Under the pieces are notes generated by a model that was not told the origin of the DNA, ran no database searches, and saw nothing but the letters and a program-made list of their open reading frames with translations. From assembly GCA_964586655.1 (NCBI GenBank), contig CAZPGY010000011.1:1-64000 (forward strand): DNA of 64,000 bases, written 5' to 3'. Positions 7,791-17,474 of the stretch are shown piece after piece. The number at the start of each line of letters is the position of its first letter. Position 1 is the stretch's first letter. The position numbers and the translations under genes are program-made. This DNA is from JAJYSO01 sp964586655. Lineage in GTDB: Bacteria; Bacteroidota; Bacteroidia; Flavobacteriales; Flavobacteriaceae.

Positions 7791-9977
7791 ATGCCTACAT
7801 TACGTTTTCGGGCTTTAGACAAAGCCTTAAGTCATAAGCCCGTTTCGCTGAAGAATCCTTTAAGACGGTCAAATATTTTTGGAGAGAATGTGTTTAACGA
7901 AGCCGCAATGCGACAATATTTAACACACGACTCCTATAAAAGTGTTCAAGATGCTATTCAAGACGGTACAAAAATAAGCCGCGATTTGGCCGATCACATC
8001 TCAACCGGAATGAAAGAGTGGGCGGTGTCAAAAGGAGTGACGCATTATACGCACTGGTTTCAGCCTTTAACCGGTACTTCTGCCGAGAAACACGATGCTT
8101 TTTTTGACTTCCACAGTGATGGTGCTCCTTTAGAAAAATTTGGTGGTAGTGCTCTCGTACAGCAAGAACCCGATGCTTCCAGCTTTCCCAGCGGTGGAAT
8201 AAGAAATACTTTTGAAGCTCGAGGCTATACAGCCTGGGATCCAACTTCTCCGGCTTTCATTTATGGTACAACGCTTTGTGTACCAACAGTTTTTGTGTCC
8301 TACACCGGAGAGGCTTTGGATTATAAAACCCCTTTACTGCGTTCACTTCAGGTGCTGGACAAAGCAGCGACGCGAGTAGCCAAATATTTTAACCGAAAAG
8401 TAACTAAGGTCAATACTACTTTGGGGTGGGAACAAGAATTTTTTCTCGTTGATGCTGCTTTAGCTAATGCAAGACCGGATATTGGAATGACCGGACGTAC
8501 CTTGTTAGGGCATCCACCGGCTAAAGGACAACAATTGGAGGATCATTATTTTGGTTCCATTCCCAATCGGGTTTTGAGTTATATGTGTGACTTAGAAGAA
8601 GAGGCCTTGAAACTGGGTATCCCATTAAAAACCCGACACAATGAAGTGGCACCCAGCCAGTATGAATTTGCCCCCATTTTTGAAGAAGCCAATTTGGCGG
8701 TAGATCATAATCTATTGTTGATGGATATTATGGATAAAGTGGCACAACGGCATAATTTTGTAGTGCTTTTTCACGAAAAACCCTATGCGCACGTCAACGG
8801 TAGTGGGAAACACAACAATTGGTCTTTGTCGACCAATGAGGGAGTAAATTTACTCAGTCCGGGATCAACCCCGATGAAAAACCTACAATTTTTAACCTTT
8901 TTTGTCAATACCATTAAAGCGGTTTGCGATTATGAAGATTTGGTCCGCGCTTCTTTTGCCACGGCTTCCAATGATTCCCGATTGGGAGGCGAGGAGGCAC
9001 CACCGGCCATTATATCTACTTTTATAGGATCACAACTGACAGAAGTATTGGATAAACTCGAAAAAGTAACAGACGGGAAACTGTCACCGGAGGAAAAAAC
9101 AGATCTCAAGCTTAATGTGGTGGGGAAAATTCCCGAAATCCTTTTGGATAATACCGATCGAAACCGCACTTCTCCTTTTGCTTTTACCGGCAATAAGTTT
9201 GAACTGAGAGCAGTGGGCTCTTCTGCCAATTGTGCCAACGCAATGACCGTTTTAAATACTATTGTGGCCAAGCAACTCAAGGAATTTAAGCATGAAGTTG
9301 ACGCTTTGGTCAAAGGGAAAAAAATGAAAAAAGATGGCGCTATTTTTAATGTCTTGCGCGATTATATCAAAAAATCAAAGCGCATTCGTTTTGAGGGAGA
9401 TGGTTATAGCGGAGCTTGGGAAGAAGAGGCGATGAAACGCGGATTGAGTAATAATAAAAATACCCCCGAAGCCCTCAAAGCTAAAGTAACTGACCGAGCC
9501 ATCAACTTGTATGAAGAGCTCAAGGTGATGAACAAGACAGAAATCAAGGCTCGATATGATATTGAGTTGGCAGATTATATAAAACACGTTCAAATTGAAG
9601 CCCGCGTTATTGGAGATATTGCCCGTAATCATATTATCCCAACGGCTATTCAATACCAAAACAGATTGATCAAAAATGTCAATGGCCTCAAATCAATCTA
9701 TGAGAAAAATTATGAAAAATATGCCGGAGAACAACTTTATATTTTGGAGGCAGTATCTCGGCATATCGAAGAAATCAATTCGGGCATTACCGATATGATT
9801 AATACGCGTAAACGGGCTAATAAAATTGAAAATATCGAACAACGTGCCCATGTGTATTGCTTTGATGTTCGCCCTTACTTTAAGAGTATACGCTATCACT
9901 GCGACAAACTCGAGATGTTGGTGGATGACGAATTATGGCCCATGGCAAAATATCGAGAACTTCTGTTTACCCATTAA
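7791..9977 (+). CDS. glnN: Glutamine synthetase type III
   Basis: GSIII makes glutamine from glutamate, ammonia and ATP, the main ammonia assimilation enzyme of many Bacteroidota. The 728-residue length is typical for GSIII and much longer than GSI or GSII. Visible signatures: the GSIII N-terminal block RSNIFGENVFNEAAM, the catalytic LGWEQEFFLVD segment near residue 215, and the ATP-binding GSGKHNNWSLST near residue 340. It carries the long GSIII C-terminal helical region. A palindrome and a good -7 box sit 44-87 bases upstream. pyrF follows nine bases after the stop, so they may share a transcript. Confidence 0.97.
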   Translation: MPTLRFRALDKALSHKPVSLKNPLRRSNIFGENVFNEAAMRQYLTHDSYKSVQDAIQDGTKISRDLADHISTGMKEWAVSKGVTHYTHWFQPLTGTSAEKHDAFFDFHSDGAPLEKFGGSALVQQEPDASSFPSGGIRNTFEARGYTAWDPTSPAFIYGTTLCVPTVFVSYTGEALDYKTPLLRSLQVLDKAATRVAKYFNRKVTKVNTTLGWEQEFFLVDAALANARPDIGMTGRTLLGHPPAKGQQLEDHYFGSIPNRVLSYMCDLEEEALKLGIPLKTRHNEVAPSQYEFAPIFEEANLAVDHNLLLMDIMDKVAQRHNFVVLFHEKPYAHVNGSGKHNNWSLSTNEGVNLLSPGSTPMKNLQFLTFFVNTIKAVCDYEDLVRASFATASNDSRLGGEEAPPAIISTFIGSQLTEVLDKLEKVTDGKLSPEEKTDLKLNVVGKIPEILLDNTDRNRTSPFAFTGNKFELRAVGSSANCANAMTVLNTIVAKQLKEFKHEVDALVKGKKMKKDGAIFNVLRDYIKKSKRIRFEGDGYSGAWEEEAMKRGLSNNKNTPEALKAKVTDRAINLYEELKVMNKTEIKARYDIELADYIKHVQIEARVIGDIARNHIIPTAIQYQNRLIKNVNGLKSIYEKNYEKYAGEQLYILEAVSRHIEEINSGITDMINTRKRANKIENIEQRAHVYCFDVRPYFKSIRYHCDKLEMLVDDELWPMAKYRELLFTH

Positions 9978-9986
9978 AATAAAGAA

Positions 9987-10817
9987 ATGAATAACGCAAA
10001 ACTGGTTCAACAGATAAAAGAGAAAAACTCTTTCCTGTGCATCGGATTGGATGTAGATTTAGATAAAATTCCTCCACATCTTTTAGCAAAAGAAGATCCG
10101 ATATTTGAATTTAATAAAGCTATTATCGACCACACCCATCAGCTGGCAGTGGCCTATAAACCCAATATTGCTTTTTATGAAGCTTACGGCCTGAAAGGGT
10201 GGAATGCTTTGCAAAAAACCATAACCTATCTCAATGAAAATTATCCCGAGCTGTTTCTTATTGCCGATGCAAAACGCGGAGATATTGGAAATACCTCAAC
10301 CCGATATGCCCAAGCCTTTTTTGAAGAATTGAATTGTGATGCCTTGACCATTGCTCCTTATATGGGGAAGGATTCGGTGGAGCCTTTTCTACAGTTTGAC
10401 GACAAATTTGCCATTCTGTTGGCGCTGACCTCTAATGAAGGATCTGCCGATTTTCAGTTGCAGCAAGTAGGAGGGGAGCGGCTTTTTGAAACGGTTTTAA
10501 AAAAATCTTTAAGTTGGAAAAACGCCCAAAATTTGATGTATGTCGTTGGGGCAACCCAGCCGGAATATTTTAAAACAATTCGAGAAATAGTGCCTGATAA
10601 TTTTTTGCTGGTTCCCGGAGTTGGTGCCCAAGGAGGTGATCTTCAAGGCGTTTGCAAACACGGGTTAAACAAACACTGTGGATTGTTGGTCAATTCTTCA
10701 AGAGGTATTATTTATGCCGCTCAGGATGAAACTTTTGCTCGGGCTGCTGCTCAAAAAGCCAAAAGCCTACAAGGTGAAATGGCTCAAATTTTACGGCATA
10801 ATAAGATATCAATTTGA
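9987..10817 (+). CDS. pyrF: Orotidine 5'-phosphate decarboxylase, type 2
   Basis: Converts OMP to UMP, the last step of de novo pyrimidine synthesis. The 276-residue length and the motif DAKRGDIGNT (94-103, catalytic Asp94, Lys96 and Asp99) mark the longer type 2 enzyme. The phosphate-binding end VPGVGAQGGD near residue 210 and NSSRGIIYA near residue 237 are also present. It lies nine bases after glnN and is convergent with ligA, with a shared hairpin between them. Confidence 0.95.
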   Translation: MNNAKLVQQIKEKNSFLCIGLDVDLDKIPPHLLAKEDPIFEFNKAIIDHTHQLAVAYKPNIAFYEAYGLKGWNALQKTITYLNENYPELFLIADAKRGDIGNTSTRYAQAFFEELNCDALTIAPYMGKDSVEPFLQFDDKFAILLALTSNEGSADFQLQQVGGERLFETVLKKSLSWKNAQNLMYVVGATQPEYFKTIREIVPDNFLLVPGVGAQGGDLQGVCKHGLNKHCGLLVNSSRGIIYAAQDETFARAAAQKAKSLQGEMAQILRHNKISI

Positions 10818-10833
10818 TTTGTAAATTGGATTA

Positions 10834-10867
10834 AATACCGAGCTAATTTGTAGGCTTTTTTGGTATT
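10834..10867. terminator. Bidirectional terminator between pyrF and ligA
   Basis: An AATACC (10834-10839) to GGTATT (10862-10867) inverted repeat encloses AGC...GCT and a run of T on the plus strand. It lies between two convergent genes and overlaps the last codon of ligA by two bases. Confidence 0.5.
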
Positions 10868-12857
10868 ATTTGATCAGCTCCATAAATTCTTGTTCAGAAA
10901 TAAGCTTTGTGCCCAGTTGTTCTGCTTTTTTTCGTTTGCTGGGGCCCATTTTGTCTCCGGCCAACAGATAATCGGTGTTTTTGGAGAGAGAACCGGTGTT
11001 TTTTCCGCCATGGTCTTCAATAAGCTGTTTTATTTCTTTGCGAGAATGCTCAAAAACGCCGCTGATAACAATAGTTTTGCCCTGGAGTTTATCGGTTTGT
11101 TGCGCTAAGTCTTCTTCTGATATTTTCATTTGAACCCCATAGTTTTGAAGGCGATTCACAATTTCTCGATTGTCTTCTGATTCAAAAAAGGCAACCACAC
11201 TTTGTGCAATCCGTTCTCCAATATCATCAATTAGGATGAGTTCTTCTGCAGAGGCCTGTGAAATAGCTGCAATACTTTTGTGGTGTCGGGCTAATTTTTT
11301 GGCTACGGTTTCCCCAACAAATCGGATGCCTAAGGCAAACAATACACGCTCAAAAGGGATCTTTTTAGAAGCTTCAATTCCATCAATCAGGTTTTGGGCC
11401 GATTTTTCTGCCATGCGTTCTAAAGGCAAGATTTGTTCTTTTTGTAAATCATATAGATCAGCATAATTTTCAATCAGGCCTGCATTGACCAGCAAGGCAA
11501 CGGTCTCTCCGCCTAAACCTTCAATATCCATGGCTTTCCTGGAGATGAAATGCTGTATTCGCCCGGTAACTTGCGGGGGACAAGCCGCCGAATTTGGACA
11601 AAAATGTAGGGCTTCCCCTTCTGCACGAACCAACTTGGTGCCACATTCGGGACAATCTTTAATATAAGTGGTGGGTTTGGAATCTGAATGTCGTTTTTTA
11701 AAATCTACGCCGACAATTTTCGGAATAATTTCACCGCCCTTTTCTACAAACACCGTATCGCCCTCTCTGATATCCAGCTTTTCAATTTGGTCGGCATTGT
11801 GTAAAGATGCGCGTTTGACAGTGGTTCCGGCCAATTGTACCGGCTGTAAATTGGCTACGGGAGTAATGGCTCCGGTGCGCCCTACCTGATAAGTAATTTC
11901 TTCTAAAAGGGTGTGGGCTTGCTCGGCTTTAAATTTATATGCCATGGCCCATCGCGGAGATTTGGACGTGAAACCGAGTGTTGCTTGTTGTGATAAATCA
12001 TTGACCTTAACCACCACGCCATCGGTTTCAAAAGGGAGGTCATGCCGATTTTTATCCCAGTATTCTAAATAAGCCAAAACGGCTTTCATGTTGTCTACTT
12101 TTTGTGAGGCCGGAGGAACTTTAAATCCCCATTCGCGGGCTTTTTGAAGCCCTTCAAATTGGGTATTAAAACTTAAGTTTTCCCCCACAATGCTGTATAA
12201 CAAACAATCCAAAGGACGCTTGGCGGTTTCGGCGCTGTCTTGCAATTTTAAACTCCCTGATGCAGTATTACGAGGATTGGCATAGGGCTCTTCTCCATTT
12301 TCCACTCGTTTGGCATTGAGCTTGGAAAAACCTTCAAACGGCAACACAATTTCCCCGCGAATGTCAAATCTTTGTGGGAAATCTCCTTTTAATTTTAAAG
12401 GTACTGATTTGATGGTTTTAACATTGTGCGTTACTTCATCTCCTTGAATTCCGTCTCCTCGAGTTACGGCCCTGAGTAATTCGCCATTTTCATATGTCAA
12501 GCTGATGGAAGCTCCGTCATATTTGAGCTCACAAGTATAGCTAATCTTCCCATTGATCATTTTTTTGAGTCGCACCTCCCAATCTTCCAAATCTTCTTTA
12601 GAATAGGAGTTGGCAAGCGAATACATGGGGTAGTCGTGCCGAATGGTTTTGAAATTTTTGGTCACCTGTCCGCCCACTCGTCGGGTTGGAGAATTGGGAT
12701 CGTCAAATTCAGGATGTTCAGCTTCGAGCTGTTGCAGCGCTTTCATCTTCATATCAAAATCATAATCTGAGATACGCGGTTCGTCCAAGACGTAATAACG
12801 ATAATTATGATCGGCTAATTCTTGACGTAAGTCTTTGATTTTAGAGGCTATAGACAT
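10866..12857 (-). CDS. ligA: NAD-dependent DNA ligase
   Basis: Seals nicks in replication and repair using NAD. The 663-residue protein starts MSIASKIKDL at 12857; the open frame continues to 12950 but the added residues are not ligase-like. Domains in order: Ia and adenylation domain with the active-site Lys112 in CELKYDGAS, OB fold (QVGRTGAITPVANL), a four-cysteine zinc finger (CPECGTKLV and CPNSAACP), helix-hairpin-helix repeats around 440-560, and a C-terminal BRCT domain (KTIVISGVFEHSRKEI). All key residues seen are intact. Confidence 0.97.
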   Translation of the reverse strand: MSIASKIKDLRQELADHNYRYYVLDEPRISDYDFDMKMKALQQLEAEHPEFDDPNSPTRRVGGQVTKNFKTIRHDYPMYSLANSYSKEDLEDWEVRLKKMINGKISYTCELKYDGASISLTYENGELLRAVTRGDGIQGDEVTHNVKTIKSVPLKLKGDFPQRFDIRGEIVLPFEGFSKLNAKRVENGEEPYANPRNTASGSLKLQDSAETAKRPLDCLLYSIVGENLSFNTQFEGLQKAREWGFKVPPASQKVDNMKAVLAYLEYWDKNRHDLPFETDGVVVKVNDLSQQATLGFTSKSPRWAMAYKFKAEQAHTLLEEITYQVGRTGAITPVANLQPVQLAGTTVKRASLHNADQIEKLDIREGDTVFVEKGGEIIPKIVGVDFKKRHSDSKPTTYIKDCPECGTKLVRAEGEALHFCPNSAACPPQVTGRIQHFISRKAMDIEGLGGETVALLVNAGLIENYADLYDLQKEQILPLERMAEKSAQNLIDGIEASKKIPFERVLFALGIRFVGETVAKKLARHHKSIAAISQASAEELILIDDIGERIAQSVVAFFESEDNREIVNRLQNYGVQMKISEEDLAQQTDKLQGKTIVISGVFEHSRKEIKQLIEDHGGKNTGSLSKNTDYLLAGDKMGPSKRKKAEQLGTKLISEQEFMELIK

Positions 12858-13057
12858 ATTTGTTTTTCTTCGGCTTAATTTTTTTTTTAAAAATAAAACT
12901 TTTATACAGGATAACGAAAAGAATATTGTTTTTAAACTCCGGATTTTCAATTGTGATATAAAATATCTTCGGTTGGCTAAAGAAGCGGTACAATTCGAGG
13001 TCTTAATTCACCTATTTTCTGTATTTTTGGGTCATTTCAGATAGATGTGACCAACTT

Positions 13058-14407
13058 ATGAGTACAACGCCAAATGACAAAATTGTTGAAATAAAACTGC
13101 CCCGATTAGGGGAAAGTATTTCTGAAGCCACCGTTTTAAATTGGATGGTAGAAGAAGGAGATACCGTAGAAAAAGACCAAACCCTGCTGGAAGTAGCTAC
13201 CGATAAAGTAGATTCAGAAATTCCCGCTCCGGCAAACGGAAAGATTTTAGAGATAATAGCTCAGTCTGATGAGGTTGTAGAAGTGGGGGGCGTACTGGCG
13301 ACCCTGGAAGCAGGTGCCGATCAGTCAGCGCCAGAGCCTAAAACTAAATCCGGTAAAAAAAGCACACCGCCTAAAAATGCGCCCGCTCCCAATCCGATGC
13401 CAACGCAAAAACCGGAAAAAGTACCCGCTCAACCTGTAACGGGGAAAACCTTAAATATTTCGAGCTCAAGGGAAAAAGGCCGATCGTTTTATTCGCCTTT
13501 GGTTCATAAAATTGCCAAGGAACACCACATTAGTTATGAAGAGTTGGCTCGTATTCCTGCAACGGGGAAAGACGGACGTATCCGTAAAAGCGATATTTTT
13601 CGATACCTTGAAAATGGTCGTCCGGCGCAGTATATCCAGACGGTTGCTGTTCCGGAAACTGAATCGAAAGGCTATCAAGTTCCCGATTTAAAATTTGACA
13701 AAGGCAAAGGTCGTTTGGTCGAGTTGAACCGAATGGGCAAGACCATTGCCAAGCATATGATTTATTCCAAAGTCAATTCACCACACGTCACTGCTTATGC
13801 TGAAACTGATTTGACCGATATGGTAGCCTGGCGGAATGCCCATAAAGAAGAATTTCAGCAAAAACACGGTCAAAAATTGACTTATACGCCAATCTTTGTG
13901 AAGGCTGTAGCACGAGCTTTAAAAGATTTTCCGGAGATGAATTCTTCTTTTGACGGAGATAACATCATTGTAAAAGAAGATATTAATATAGGAATGGGAG
14001 CAGCTCTGCCCGATGGAAATTTGATTGTTCCGGTTATAAAAAACGCCGACCAAAAAGACTTGCCCACCCTGGCTAAAGAAGTCAATGAGTTGGCTGTAAA
14101 AGCACGAGAAGGAAAGCTAAAACTCGATGAAACCCAAGGCGGTACTTTTACCATTTCCAATGTGGGTACTTTTGGCAGTGTGACCGGCACTCCGATTATC
14201 AATCAACCCGAAGCAGCGATATTGGCTACAGGTTCGATTAAAAAACGAGCAGAGGTCATGGAATATGAAGATGGTGATCAAATAGAAATCAGGAAGATGA
14301 TGATTTTGGCCCTGTCTTTTGACCACAGTTTTATAGGCGGCAAACTGGCCGGTAGTTTCTTAAGGCGGGTGGCCGGATATTTTGAAGAGACGAATTATGA
14401 TTATTAA
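13058..14407 (+). CDS. 2-oxoacid dehydrogenase E2 (branched-chain type) with degenerate catalytic motif
   Basis: The acyltransferase core of a 2-oxoacid dehydrogenase complex, very likely for branched-chain acids given the E1 gene downstream. Domains: an N-terminal lipoyl domain with Lys50 in EVATDKVDSE, a Pro/Ala/Lys-rich linker (about 95-145), an E3-binding domain (about 146-190, PLVHKIAKEH to GRIRKSDI) and the catalytic domain to residue 449. The usual active-site motif DHRxxDG reads DHSFIGG: His423 is kept, but the arginine and the aspartate are replaced by Ser424 and Gly427. A TATTTTTG -7 box lies at 13022-13029. A RAYT transposase gene separates it from E1. Confidence 0.92.
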   Translation: MSTTPNDKIVEIKLPRLGESISEATVLNWMVEEGDTVEKDQTLLEVATDKVDSEIPAPANGKILEIIAQSDEVVEVGGVLATLEAGADQSAPEPKTKSGKKSTPPKNAPAPNPMPTQKPEKVPAQPVTGKTLNISSSREKGRSFYSPLVHKIAKEHHISYEELARIPATGKDGRIRKSDIFRYLENGRPAQYIQTVAVPETESKGYQVPDLKFDKGKGRLVELNRMGKTIAKHMIYSKVNSPHVTAYAETDLTDMVAWRNAHKEEFQQKHGQKLTYTPIFVKAVARALKDFPEMNSSFDGDNIIVKEDINIGMGAALPDGNLIVPVIKNADQKDLPTLAKEVNELAVKAREGKLKLDETQGGTFTISNVGTFGSVTGTPIINQPEAAILATGSIKKRAEVMEYEDGDQIEIRKMMILALSFDHSFIGGKLAGSFLRRVAGYFEETNYDY

Positions 14408-14426
14408 TTGATTGGGTATTCTGCCG

Positions 14427-14470
14427 AATCCTTGGTCAAGTTCTTGGTCGAATCCTTGCACGCAAGGATT
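14427..14470 (+). repeat. REP-like palindrome next to RAYT gene
   Basis: GAATCCTTGGTC occurs first near 14427, then AATCCTTG (14451-14458), a CACG loop and CAAGGATT (14463-14470), a perfect 8-base hairpin. It lies 40 bases upstream of the RAYT start codon. RAYT proteins are known to be linked to such short palindromes, so this is a likely substrate or relic. Confidence 0.6.
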
Positions 14471-14509
14471 AAACAAGATTATAATTCAATAAATAATTAA
14501 GAAATAAAA

Positions 14510-15091
14510 ATGACTAAAAAATACAAAGGGAAATACAAAGGAGGCTCCAGGCGATGGTCCAAATGGGACTACCGCAATAATGCGGCTTATTTTGTTACCA
14601 TTTGTACAAAAAACAGGGTTTTTTATTTTGGTCAGATAGATTTAAAGGTAGAATGGCAAAACCGATGGATGAGGCGATCCGGGATAGGAAATATTGCTAA
14701 GCGGATGTGGCGGGAAATTCCTGCTCATTTTCCCTTTGTTAAGTTGGGCGAATTCGTGATAATGCCCAACCATGTGCATGGGATTGTAATTATCCAGGGA
14801 AATAATTCTATCGGAAACCATGATTCGACCAAAAATGAAGATAGGAGTGAGCGGTCAAGTGATATTCAACAAAATAAAAATAAGATAATGGCCAAAATAC
14901 CCCCTAAAAAGGGATCGCTTTCTTCGGTTATCAGATCTTATAAATCTGTTGTAACGCGGGAAGCGCGCAGAATAAAATCAAATTTTGCTTGGCAATCCCG
15001 GTTTCACGACCACGTCATCAGAAATAAAAGAGAATATCAGCGGATAGCGGATTATATTATGGATAATCCCAAAAACTGGAAAGGAGTATAG
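14510..15091 (+). CDS. REP-associated tyrosine transposase (RAYT, Y1_Tnp family)
   Basis: A 193-residue HUH single-strand endonuclease related to IS200/IS605 transposases. Seen: the N-terminal AAYFVTICTKNR strand typical of RAYTs, the metal-binding HxH in MPNHVHGIVII near residue 86, and a C-terminal YQRIADYIMDNPKNW segment that provides the tyrosine region and the family signature. Length is normal and the frame is intact, so it may be active. It carries no terminal inverted repeats of its own, as expected for a domesticated RAYT, but a palindrome lies just upstream. It interrupts the E2 to E1 gene pair of the branched-chain dehydrogenase. Confidence 0.9.
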   Translation: MTKKYKGKYKGGSRRWSKWDYRNNAAYFVTICTKNRVFYFGQIDLKVEWQNRWMRRSGIGNIAKRMWREIPAHFPFVKLGEFVIMPNHVHGIVIIQGNNSIGNHDSTKNEDRSERSSDIQQNKNKIMAKIPPKKGSLSSVIRSYKSVVTREARRIKSNFAWQSRFHDHVIRNKREYQRIADYIMDNPKNWKGV

Positions 15092-15145
15092 TCCGTCGAT
15101 TAACAAAATACGGCTCGTTTAGAGAGAGATAAAAAAACAAGATTA

Positions 15146-17212
15146 ATGAAAATTAATAAAAAAATACTGAAACAGGCTTTTTCTCATTTATGTGAGGCCA
15201 AAGCCATGACCGAAATTTACGAAGAAAATTTCAAGAAAACCTCCAAATATGTACACGCCACTTCCCGAGGACATGAAGTGATTCAGATAGCCGCGGGAAT
15301 GCAGCTACAGCCCCAAGACTATGTCTATCCCTATTATCGCGACGATTCTATTTTACTGTCCATTGGGATGACGCCTTTGGATTTGATGCTGCAGCTGCGC
15401 GCCAAAAAGGACGATCCCTTTTCAGGCGGACGCACGTATTATTCGCATCCCAGTGTGCGCGATGAAGACAAACCCAAAGTACCTCATCAAAGTTCGGCGA
15501 CCGGGATGCAAGCTATTCCGGCTACTGGTGCGGCATTGGGGATGTGGTATAAAGAAGATCAAAAATTTGACGATCCCATTTCGGCCAAAGCCGAAGAAAA
15601 ACCGGTGGTGGTGTGCTCTATCGGCGATGCGGCCATGACCGAGGGAGAAGTGGCAGAGGCCTTGCAAATGGCCGTTTTAAAACAATTGCCTATCCTTTAT
15701 TTGGTACAAGACAACGGCTGGGATATTTCGGCTAATAAAGCCGAATTTAGAGCGCAAAACGCTGCGGAATATGCCAAAGGCTTTAAAGGATTAGAGGCCA
15801 TAACCATTGATGGAACAGATTTTCAAGAATCTTATACCACCCTGGCCGAAGTTCTTGATACCATGCGAAAAGAGCGCCGCCCGTTTTTGGTTCATGCCCG
15901 CGTACCTTTGTTGAATCACCACACTTCCGGAGTGCGAATGGAGGCCTATCGAGATGATTTAGACGATCATAAAGAGCGGGATCCTTATCCTAAGATGAAA
16001 AAACTTTTGAAAGCCAATAAATTTACGGCTGATGAGATTGAGGCCATAGAAACACTGGCGCAGGTGAGGGTAAAGGAAGCATATAAAGAAGCTGATGAAG
16101 CCCCTGATCCCGAACCGGAAGATTTATTTAAATATGATTTTGCGCCCACAGCAATCACTCAGGAAAAAGGCGAGCGCGAACCCGAAGGCGCCGATAAAGT
16201 AGTGATGGTAGATTGTGCGCTTTTTGCCATGAAAGAGATCTTGCGCAAACACAAAGAAGCGTTGTTTTATGGACAAGACGTCGGAGGGCGCTTGGGCGGA
16301 GTTTTTCGGGAAGCGGCAACTTTGGCTCAAGAATTTGGTGACAATCGGGTGTTTAACACTCCCATTCAAGAGGCTTTTATCGTAGGCTCCACTGTGGGCA
16401 TGTCTGCGGTGGGACTCAAACCCATTGTAGAGGTTCAATTTGCTGATTATATCTGGCCGGGATTGAACCAGCTGTTTACTGAAGTCAGTCGCAGTTATTA
16501 CCTATCCAACGGGAAATGGCCGGCTTCAATGGTTTTGCGCGTACCTATTGGGGCTTATGGCAGTGGAGGACCTTATCACTCCGGTTCATCAGAGAGTGTG
16601 GTCTCTAATATCAAAGGTATAAAAATTGCGTATCCCAGTAACGGTGCCGATTTAAAAGGCCTGTTAAAAGCAGCCTATTACGATCCCAATCCGGTAGTTA
16701 TTTTTGAACATAAAGGACTCTATTGGAGTAAAATACCGGGAACCAAAGGAGCTACTTCTGTTGAGCCGGCTGAAGATTATGTCTTGCCGTTGGGAAAAGC
16801 ATGGGTTCTTCGAGAAATCTGGAAACAGGATAATCGAGAAACCTTGTCGATTATAACCTATGGTATGGGCGTACATTGGGCCGTCAATGCCGCAGATGAA
16901 TTGGGACTGGAAAATCAAATCGAAATAGTTGATTTGAGAACCCTGGCGCCCTTGGATTTTGAAACCGTGAAGCAATCGGTGAAAAAATGTGGAAAATGTT
17001 TAGTGCTTACCGAAGAACCTTCTGATACGACATTTGCCCGAGCACTTTCAGGAAGAATTCAAGAGGCCTGCTTTAAAGATCTCGATGCGCCGGTGATGAC
17101 TTTGGGTAGTGAAAACCTTCCCGCTATTCCCCTTAATTCCGTACTGGAGAAAACCATGATTCCTTCCACAGAAAAGGTGAAAGCTAAAATAGAAGAGTTG
17201 TTGGCATATTAA
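15146..17212 (+). CDS. Branched-chain 2-oxoacid dehydrogenase E1, fused alpha and beta subunits
   Basis: Thiamine diphosphate-dependent decarboxylase of the complex whose E2 is encoded upstream. The 688-residue protein has an alpha half (about 1-330) with a TPP motif GDAAMTEG at 160-167 and the QDNG end of the motif about 28 residues later, then a beta half (about 350-688) with GQDVGGRLGGVFREA, the PIQEAFIVGSTVGMSAVGLKP block and a C-terminal transketolase domain (IVDLRTLAPLDFETV). Fused E1 is common in Bacteroidota. The second glycine of the canonical GDG is Ala162 here. Branched-chain specificity is inferred from overall likeness, not proved. Confidence 0.9.
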   Translation: MKINKKILKQAFSHLCEAKAMTEIYEENFKKTSKYVHATSRGHEVIQIAAGMQLQPQDYVYPYYRDDSILLSIGMTPLDLMLQLRAKKDDPFSGGRTYYSHPSVRDEDKPKVPHQSSATGMQAIPATGAALGMWYKEDQKFDDPISAKAEEKPVVVCSIGDAAMTEGEVAEALQMAVLKQLPILYLVQDNGWDISANKAEFRAQNAAEYAKGFKGLEAITIDGTDFQESYTTLAEVLDTMRKERRPFLVHARVPLLNHHTSGVRMEAYRDDLDDHKERDPYPKMKKLLKANKFTADEIEAIETLAQVRVKEAYKEADEAPDPEPEDLFKYDFAPTAITQEKGEREPEGADKVVMVDCALFAMKEILRKHKEALFYGQDVGGRLGGVFREAATLAQEFGDNRVFNTPIQEAFIVGSTVGMSAVGLKPIVEVQFADYIWPGLNQLFTEVSRSYYLSNGKWPASMVLRVPIGAYGSGGPYHSGSSESVVSNIKGIKIAYPSNGADLKGLLKAAYYDPNPVVIFEHKGLYWSKIPGTKGATSVEPAEDYVLPLGKAWVLREIWKQDNRETLSIITYGMGVHWAVNAADELGLENQIEIVDLRTLAPLDFETVKQSVKKCGKCLVLTEEPSDTTFARALSGRIQEACFKDLDAPVMTLGSENLPAIPLNSVLEKTMIPSTEKVKAKIEELLAY

Positions 17213-17440
17213 ATATAATATTATTATAAGTATTTTATAATTAGATTATTATATAAGTCTACTTGAATATAAGGTTTAATAATAAAAATATATAAATTAG
17301 TTCAATATGCAGGTCCAAATTTTAAAGCAGAAAAGAGATAAAGTTTAATCTCATAAGGTTTTGGATAAGAAGGTTTCTTAATGTTTAGGAAGCTGTTATT
17401 AACTTTCGTTTGATATATTTTTTTAATAGGTTTATCTTGT

Positions 17441-17448
17441 TAAATTTG
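17441..17448 (+). promoter_or_regulatory. Predicted -7 box of the MscS-type channel gene
   Basis: TAAATTTG matches TAnnTTTG and lies 26 bases before the start codon. No good -33 TTTG is at the right spacing. The 262 bases between E1 and this gene are very AT-rich and show no ORF or repeat I can support. Confidence 0.45.
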
Positions 17449-17474
17449 CACTTTTATTTTAAAACCTTGAAGCT

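Noticed and set aside
14300..14407. Frameshift as the cause of the odd E2 motif
   Set aside because: Residues on both sides (MMILALSFDH and LAGSFLRRVAGYFEE) are in frame and family-like, so the substitutions are real in this sequence.
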